Shown piece after piece: positions 59,201 to 64,000 of a stretch of 64,000 nucleotides of DNA. The stretch is from assembly GCA_024123915.1 (NCBI GenBank), contig CP099650.1, forward strand, positions 4,092,001-4,156,000. The letters are read 5' to 3'. The translations under genes and the position numbers were made by a program. Each line of letters begins with the position of its first letter. Position 1 is the stretch's first letter. Source of the DNA: Oxalobacteraceae bacterium OTU3CAMAD1. Lineage in GTDB: Bacteria; Pseudomonadota; Gammaproteobacteria; Burkholderiales; Burkholderiaceae_D. The notes under the pieces were generated by a model. That model worked only from the letters and a program-made list of their open reading frames with translations, was not told the origin of the DNA and ran no database searches.

Positions 59201-60109
59201 ATGGCGAGAGCAGGACTGGAAAAATCGGACGTGAGGAAGGCGCGGGACAGCTTGATCGCTCAGTCCCAGTACCCATCGGTGGACGCGGTTCGCATCGCTC
59301 TCGGCAATACCGGGTCCAAAACCACGATCCACAAGTATCTCAGGGAGCTGGAAGAGGAGGAGGGTGGCAGCGCCGGTAAGAAGGCGTCGATCAGCGAAGC
59401 GTTGCAAGATCTGGTCGAACGGCTAGCAGCACGCCTTGCTGAAGAAGCCGACGTACGGATCAAGCAGGTCACACACGAGTTCCGCGTCAAGGAACAAGCC
59501 AATGCGCAGGCCTTCCAGCAACTGCAAAGCGAACTACTCGCCAGTCAAGAAGCCAACCGTGTGCTGGAGGACCGCCTGCAAAGCGAAATTGCCGGCCATG
59601 CCAAAACACGCGCCGCCCTCCAGGCCGAAACCGTCGCGCGCCATACGGCCGGACAGCAAGTGACCGATTTGAAAGATCGGCTTGAGCAGGCGAAGCTGGA
59701 GCTGCGCCAACAGCAACTGGCGATACGGGGCAAGCAGGACGAGGTCACCAAACTCAATCAAGAGGGCGCCCGCCTGGTTCTGGAGTTGTCGCATACGAAG
59801 CAGTCGCTTTACGAGCAACTAACCAATGGCCGCAAGCTGGAGCAGAAGATCGAGCAGCTTCAGGCTGCCCATCTGCACACGGGCGATCTTCAGCGCCAAC
59901 TTGTCAGCAAGATCGCCGAAGCCGAGGTGCTGAGCGAGCAACTGAAGGCCTCCGAGGCACAGCTCGAACCGGCAAAGGCACGATTACGCGAGTTCGAGTT
60001 GCTGCTGGCCCAGGCCAACGCCAAGGTGCACGCGCAAGACCAGATTGGCGAACAGTTGCAGGCCTATCTCGATAAAATGACGGCAGGTTCGAAGACGAAA
60101 GCTAAATAG
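59201..60109 (+). CDS. KfrA-like DNA-binding coiled-coil protein
   Basis: A 302-residue protein. The first 60 residues match the KfrA N-terminal DNA-binding domain (SDVRKARDSLIAQSQYPSVDAVRIALGNTGSKTTIHKYLRELEEE). The remainder (about 65-295) is a long, nearly unbroken coiled coil rich in Glu, Gln, Leu and Ala. KfrA is best known from broad-host-range plasmids, where it represses its own gene and helps partitioning. A chromosomal copy with uridine kinase beside it may act as a nucleoid-associated or defence-linked regulator, but no further evidence is present. GGAGGAAG precedes the ATG. There are no other plasmid genes in the window. Confidence 0.88.
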   Translation: MARAGLEKSDVRKARDSLIAQSQYPSVDAVRIALGNTGSKTTIHKYLRELEEEEGGSAGKKASISEALQDLVERLAARLAEEADVRIKQVTHEFRVKEQANAQAFQQLQSELLASQEANRVLEDRLQSEIAGHAKTRAALQAETVARHTAGQQVTDLKDRLEQAKLELRQQQLAIRGKQDEVTKLNQEGARLVLELSHTKQSLYEQLTNGRKLEQKIEQLQAAHLHTGDLQRQLVSKIAEAEVLSEQLKASEAQLEPAKARLREFELLLAQANAKVHAQDQIGEQLQAYLDKMTAGSKTKAK

Positions 60110-60202
60110 TTGCATGAAAAGCAGAGGACCACAGGACCGTCGCACGGGTTGGGAATCGAGCCGGTCCCTGTCAGTTCGATCCCGGTTCCGGTATCATTCG
60201 GT

Positions 60203-60844
60203 ATGAATAAGATTTCTTTCCATCCTTTTGTTATTGGTGTCGCCGGCGGAAGCGGCAGTGGCAAGTCAACGGTGTCCCAGCAAGTGCTCGCTTCGTTTGG
60301 CTCCGATATGGTCTCTGTCGTGATGCAGGACGATTACTACTGCGACCAATCCCACCTCACCCCTGAAGTCCGCCGCAAGCAGAATTACGACCATCCGCAG
60401 GCCTTCGACTGGCCTTTGCTTGTGCAGCACGTCAAAGCCTTGCGCAACGGCGAAGCGATCGAGATGCCGGAGTACGACTTTACGCTCGACAATCGCTCCA
60501 ACCGGACCATTCCGGTCAAGCCGGCGCCGGTCATCGTCATCGAAGGGCTGTTTGCCCTGTATGACGCGGACCTGCGCAAGATGATGTCGCTGAAGATCTT
60601 TGTCGACACCGCCTCCGACGTTCGCTTCATCCGCCGCATGCAACGAGATATCACCGAACGCGGCCGTTCGGTGGAAAGCGTCGTCGACCAGTATCTGGAA
60701 ACCGTCCGCCCCATGCACCAGCAATTCATCGAGCCAACCAAGCGCCATGCCGATGTCATTATTCCGCATGGCGCCAATGGCCCGGCGGTCGATGTGATCA
60801 CCACCAAGGTGGCGAGCGTTATCGGCCAGTTGAAGCGGCCCTGA
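60203..60844 (+). CDS. udk: Uridine kinase
   Basis: A 213-residue P-loop kinase that phosphorylates uridine and cytidine in pyrimidine salvage. Walker A is GVAGGSGSGKSTVSQQVL near residue 15, followed by MQDDYYCDQSHL, YDHPQAFDWPLLVQHVKAL with the nucleoside-binding Asp/His, PVIVIEGLFALYD and a lid RRMQRDITERGR. All family motifs seem intact. The ATG at 60203 matches the family start. The open frame continues upstream, but the sequence there is not conserved-looking. The 93 bases between it and the KfrA-like gene hold short GC-rich imperfect repeats (CCGGTCCC, CCCGGTTCCGG). Confidence 0.93.
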   Translation: MNKISFHPFVIGVAGGSGSGKSTVSQQVLASFGSDMVSVVMQDDYYCDQSHLTPEVRRKQNYDHPQAFDWPLLVQHVKALRNGEAIEMPEYDFTLDNRSNRTIPVKPAPVIVIEGLFALYDADLRKMMSLKIFVDTASDVRFIRRMQRDITERGRSVESVVDQYLETVRPMHQQFIEPTKRHADVIIPHGANGPAVDVITTKVASVIGQLKRP

Positions 60845-60869
60845 GTTCTGGTTAAGGCGGGAGGCTGGA

Positions 60870-61202
60870 ATGAAAAATAGTCGTGTATTCGTTGTTGCTT
60901 TGGGTATCGCTATTTTTTGTTCATTTTCTGCATGCACTTACCGGGTCACGCAGATTGAACGAGGGTTTGCGTCAGTCGAAACTGGCGCCCCGGAACGCGC
61001 GGTAATTGAAAAGCTTGGCAGCCCGGACGTCGTCGATACGTCCGCTGCCCCTTTTGGCGTCTACGCGTCGGCGCTATGCAGTGCTCCGTGCATCAGACGG
61101 CTGTGGTGGGAGCATCCCGTACTCAAAGGAGTAGAAGCTTGGTCGGTTGAACTTGGTTCGACTGGAAACGTATTGACGAAAGCTCATTGGGTATCGCCAT
61201 AG
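60870..61202 (+). CDS. Small lipoprotein (BamE/SmpA-like fold)
   Basis: A 110-residue protein with a lipoprotein signal: a hydrophobic stretch ending in SFSAC, with the cysteine near residue 22 as acylation site. The mature part, FASVETGAPERAVIEKLGSPDVVD, resembles the first half of the SmpA/OmlA domain, where a helix precedes GxPD. Two later cysteines (LCSAPC) might form a disulfide. Its role is unknown. It begins 25 bases after the uridine kinase stop, with GGGAGGCTGGA as ribosome site, and base composition is clearly lower in GC than its neighbours. Confidence 0.75.
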   Translation: MKNSRVFVVALGIAIFCSFSACTYRVTQIERGFASVETGAPERAVIEKLGSPDVVDTSAAPFGVYASALCSAPCIRRLWWEHPVLKGVEAWSVELGSTGNVLTKAHWVSP

Positions 61203-61224
61203 CGTCGACATAGCAGCCATCGGG

Positions 61225-61260
61225 ATACTCCTCCTCGTGATTTTGGCCAAGGAGGAGTAT
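61225..61260. terminator. Bidirectional terminator-like hairpin
   Basis: A perfect 11-base inverted repeat, ATACTCCTCCT (61225-61235) and AGGAGGAGTAT (61250-61260), encloses a 14-base loop containing ATTTTGG. It lies between two convergent genes, the lipoprotein and the TonB receptor. No long T-run follows on either side, so it may rely on Rho or simply protect 3' ends. Confidence 0.6.
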
Positions 61261-61278
61261 GGCCCGACGAAGCCCGCA

Positions 61279-63669
61279 TCAGAAACGGTAACCCGCGCTC
61301 ACATTGACCGTACGCTCGGCGTTGCGATAGCAGAATCTGCCGTCGCAATCGAGCAAAACCTGTTTGTCCAGCAGGTTGTTGAGGTTGACCGAGAACCGCC
61401 ACGCCCCCTGGTCGACACCAAAGGCGGCATCGACCATGCCGAAGGCGGGATTGATGATCCCTTCATTGCCATAATCCTGGTATGAGCGCGCCTTGCCGTA
61501 GTAGCGCACGCCCAACCCCGCATTGGCCAGCAGGGCGTCGCTCAGCTTGAAACTGTACTTGGTCCACACGGAGGCGCTGTGCTTGACGGCGCCCGGCTGC
61601 GACAGGCCACGGTCGCCGTTGTTGCTCTGCGTGATTTCGGTGTCCAGGTAGGTGTACTGCGCCACAATGCTGAGATTGCGCAGGATGTCGGCGCGCGCCT
61701 CCAGTTCGATACCCTGGGACTTGACCTCGCCGCTTTGCACCAGCGCGTCCGGATCCTGGGACGCGGCGGTGGTCACATTCTTGCGCTCCAGCTGAAAGAC
61801 TGAAGCCGTGTAACTGACGTTGGCGTTGTCCGGCTGGTAGCGCAGTCCCGCCTCCAGCTGGCGGCCGGTGGACGGCTTGAGCAGTTCGTCATTGACGTCG
61901 CGGCCGATCTCCGGCGAGAACGAGGTCGCATAACTGGCGTAGGGCGCCCAGCCGGAATCGAACAGATAGACGCCGCCCAGGCGGCCCGTGGTCTTGCTGG
62001 CTGATTGGTCATAGAGCCGCGTCGAGGTGCCCGAGGCCGGCAGTTCGCGCGTATTCGAGTTCTCGGCACGGTCGCGGCGCAAACCGCCGGTGACGACCCA
62101 CTTGTCCCATTTGAGTTGGTCCTGCAGGTAAAGCCCGGTCTGCTTGAGCGGGAAATAGTCGGCGCGTGGCGCGGCCGAGGCAACCGGGACCTGCGCGCCG
62201 CCGTACACCGGGTTGTACAGGTCCAGGTTCGGCATCACGCCGATGTCGTACGGGTTGCGGTTGGTCGTTTTGTTGTCGGCGTAGTCCACCCCGATCAGGA
62301 CGTTGTGCGTCATTCCGGCGGCCCGGAACGACGCCTGCGCGCGCGTATCTACTTGCAGGCCGCGCCAGGCGGAACTGGTGGGGAAGAAGAGGCGGGTGAC
62401 GGAGCGCCCGTCGGCCAGCAGCGCGCGGGGGAAGACGTCGCCTTCGTCGCGTTTCAACTTGGTGTAGCGCAGGTTTTGCTGCACCGTCCACATGTCGTTG
62501 AAGCGGTGCTCGAACTCGTAGCCCAGTGCATGGTTTTCGCGTTCCCAGCGGTTGTCCCTGCCGCCGAGGTTCACACTCGGATCGGGTTGTCCCAGCGCGC
62601 CGGGATTTTGCAACTGGTTGCCCCAGGCGTAGGATTGATCGTCCTTCTGGTATTGGGCGAGCAGGGTCAACCGGGTATCGGCGCCGGGCTGCCAGGTCAG
62701 CGCCGGCGCCACATAGACGCGGTCATCGCGGTCGAGATCGAGTCGGGTGCCGGATTTGCGTCCCAGCACGGTGACGCGGTAGGTCCACTCGCCGCGCTCG
62801 TCCAGCGCGCCGCCGACATCGGCCTTGATCTGTTTGCGGTCATAGGTGCCGTACTCGACGCCGATCTCGCGCACGGCGGTGGCCGAAGGACGCTTGGAGA
62901 CGGCGTTGATCATGCCGCCCGGCGGCGACTGGCCGTACAGCACCGAGGCCGGTCCGCGCAGCACTTCCAGGCGTTCCAGGCCGTACGGCTCGATGGGCGC
63001 GGCATAGGCACGGCCGGAGGTTAGCAGGCCGTCGCGGAAAATGCCGGCGTTGCCCAGGTCGAAGCCGCGCAGCATCGAAAATTCGTCGACCGCCCAGGGT
63101 TTCATATTCGGCGTTACGCCGGCGGTGTAGCGCAGCGCCTCATCCAGGGTCTCCACCTTGCGGTCGGCCAGCTCGTCGGCGGTGACCACCGATACCGATT
63201 GGGGATTTTCGATCAGGCGGCTGTCGGTCTTGGTCGCCGTGGCGCTGCGTCTGGCGACATAGCCGTCGACATGGCCCAGGGCCGCTTCACGCTCGGCTCG
63301 CACCTCCACCGCCGGCAGCGCGACGGCGGCGTCCGGGCGCGGCGCGGCGACCGGCGCGGCGCCTTCCTTCAGGACATAGCGTCCGTCTCCTTGCCGCACG
63401 GCGTCCAGCCCACTGCCTTTCAGCAGGCGGTTCAACGCGTCCTGCGGTGCCAGCGTGCCTTGCAAGCCGGCACTGGTCTTGCCGGCGGTTAGCGCGCCGT
63501 CGGCGGCGATGTACACGCCCGATTCGGCGGCGAAGCGCGCGATGGCGGCACTTAACGGGCCGGCAGGGATGTTGTAGGAACGAGGGGCGGCGTCAGCGGC
63601 GAAGGCCGGGGCGGTCATGGCGGCGACCATCAGGCCGGCCAGGGCGTGTTGTGCGAAATGGGATGTCAT
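61279..63669 (-). CDS. TonB-dependent siderophore receptor with N-terminal signalling domain (FecA/FpvA type)
   Basis: A 796-residue outer-membrane receptor. After a signal peptide (about 25-30 residues) comes a secretin/TonB N-terminal domain (SYNIPAGPLSAAIARFAAESGVYI, to about residue 105). The TonB box region is ADAAVALPAVEVRAE-like, then the plug domain (NPQSVSVVTADELADRKVETLDEALRYTAGVTPN and VLRGPASVLYGQSPPGGMINAVSKRP) and a beta barrel ending in VSAGYRF. The signalling domain means it reports ligand binding to a FecR anti-sigma factor, whose gene ends 87 bases upstream. Ligand is probably a hydroxamate-type ferric siderophore, as in related FpvA/FhuE-like receptors, but not proven. A TTG at 63705 is an alternative start. 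Confidence 0.93.
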   Translation of the reverse strand: MTSHFAQHALAGLMVAAMTAPAFAADAAPRSYNIPAGPLSAAIARFAAESGVYIAADGALTAGKTSAGLQGTLAPQDALNRLLKGSGLDAVRQGDGRYVLKEGAAPVAAPRPDAAVALPAVEVRAEREAALGHVDGYVARRSATATKTDSRLIENPQSVSVVTADELADRKVETLDEALRYTAGVTPNMKPWAVDEFSMLRGFDLGNAGIFRDGLLTSGRAYAAPIEPYGLERLEVLRGPASVLYGQSPPGGMINAVSKRPSATAVREIGVEYGTYDRKQIKADVGGALDERGEWTYRVTVLGRKSGTRLDLDRDDRVYVAPALTWQPGADTRLTLLAQYQKDDQSYAWGNQLQNPGALGQPDPSVNLGGRDNRWERENHALGYEFEHRFNDMWTVQQNLRYTKLKRDEGDVFPRALLADGRSVTRLFFPTSSAWRGLQVDTRAQASFRAAGMTHNVLIGVDYADNKTTNRNPYDIGVMPNLDLYNPVYGGAQVPVASAAPRADYFPLKQTGLYLQDQLKWDKWVVTGGLRRDRAENSNTRELPASGTSTRLYDQSASKTTGRLGGVYLFDSGWAPYASYATSFSPEIGRDVNDELLKPSTGRQLEAGLRYQPDNANVSYTASVFQLERKNVTTAASQDPDALVQSGEVKSQGIELEARADILRNLSIVAQYTYLDTEITQSNNGDRGLSQPGAVKHSASVWTKYSFKLSDALLANAGLGVRYYGKARSYQDYGNEGIINPAFGMVDAAFGVDQGAWRFSVNLNNLLDKQVLLDCDGRFCYRNAERTVNVSAGYRF

Positions 63670-63756
63670 GCGTACTTTCGGAAAATGGGAAATAGCTGTC
63701 TTCAATCTGCTTTCCGAACAACATCCAAAAAAGGGAACCGAATTCCGAAATTATTT

Positions 63757-64000
63757 TTACCTATCGTCCTGGCGGGCCTCGACCGTGACCCACCACGGCA
63801 GCACGAAACGCGCCCGCACCGGCAAAGCCGCCTCCAGCATCGCCAGCGCCTGACTGGTGTCTCGCACCGGGAAACCGCCCACCACGCGCAGCCCGGCAAT
63901 GGCTGGATCGCAGCCCAGATGGCCGCGACGGTAGCGCGCCAGTTCGGCCAGGAACTGTTCCAGCGGCATGTCTTCGGCGACCAGCATGCCTTGCGTCCAG
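63757..64000 (-). CDS. FecR-family anti-sigma regulator, C-terminal end (partial)
   Basis: The frame is open to the window end, so only the last about 80 residues are present. They match the FecR C-terminal region: WTQGMLVAEDMPLEQFLAELARYRRGHLGCDPAIAGLRVVGGFPVRDTSQALAMLEAALPVRARF, followed by WWVTVEARQ. FecR spans the inner membrane, receives the signal from the receptor's N-terminal domain and frees an ECF sigma factor. The receptor gene lies 87 bases downstream on the same strand. A sigma-factor gene is expected just beyond the window. Confidence 0.9.
   Translation of the reverse strand, partial: WTQGMLVAEDMPLEQFLAELARYRRGHLGCDPAIAGLRVVGGFPVRDTSQALAMLEAALPVRARFVLPWWVTVEARQDDR

Noticed and set aside
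60110..60202. N-terminal extension of uridine kinase
   Set aside because: The open frame contains no family sequence, and the kinase starts normally at 60203 just before its P-loop.

Overview
The window looks like chromosome of a high-GC betaproteobacterium, most likely Oxalobacteraceae of the Massilia/Duganella/Janthinobacterium type. This rests on the very GC-rich codon usage, two secreted proteins ending in a PEP-CTERM tail (VPEPxTY, a short hydrophobic stretch, then RRRR), abundant two-component and c-di-GMP genes, polymer-degradation genes and FecR/TonB-receptor pairs. The assignment is inference from gene style only. I saw no rRNA, tRNA, CRISPR array, insertion sequence or prophage.

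Region 1 (1-7.8 kb): the end of a TonB receptor, then a minus-strand operon: GntR/UTRA regulator, an AprA-like flavoprotein, an AprB-like 2x[4Fe-4S] ferredoxin, a sulfonate/nitrate-type ABC importer (binding protein, permease, ATPase), a HEAT-repeat protein and a DUF971 protein. It probably imports and reduces or oxidises a small, possibly sulfur-containing, compound. Region 2 (8-17.7 kb): a NarL-type regulator, a REC-HisKA_3 kinase and a 1789-residue hybrid kinase with a periplasmic propeller, followed by a chemoreceptor.

Region 3 (17.9-29.2 kb): a PEP-CTERM protein, a secreted alpha/beta hydrolase and a MazEF-type toxin-antitoxin pair. Then comes a carbohydrate block: a GH5 mannanase with two CBM10-like modules, a ROK regulator, a FucU/RbsD mutarotase, a Frc-type sugar ABC importer, a divergent PfkB sugar kinase and a LamB-type porin. 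Two strong palindromes lie between the importer and kinase genes. Region 4 (29.2-40.1 kb): an OmpR-type two-component system divergent from a heavy-metal RND efflux operon, a small carbohydrate-binding-like protein, a conserved unknown protein and a CitMHS citrate transporter.

Region 5 (40.3-47.7 kb) is the most unusual. It holds a complete pro-matrix-metalloproteinase-like protein (PG-binding-type prodomain, cysteine switch, MMP-like catalytic domain) with a C-terminal domain repeated as a free-standing gene two genes downstream. A GGDEF-EAL protein and a trypsin-like/von Willebrand A fusion protein follow. Neither protease has a recognisable signal peptide.

Region 6 (47.7-64 kb): a Kef-type antiporter whose 3' end lies inside a palindromic repeat, a PEP-CTERM protein, a diguanylate cyclase, and an ACT-domain protein. 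An operon of DUF1080 protein, ApbE and two Tat-exported Gfo/Idh/MocA oxidoreductases is next. A MocR regulator divergent from a PaiB-like protein, a KfrA-like protein, uridine kinase, a small lipoprotein and a FecA-type receptor with the end of its FecR partner close the window. A roughly 98-bp palindromic repeat occurs twice, in opposite orientations (1660-1757 and 27604-27702).
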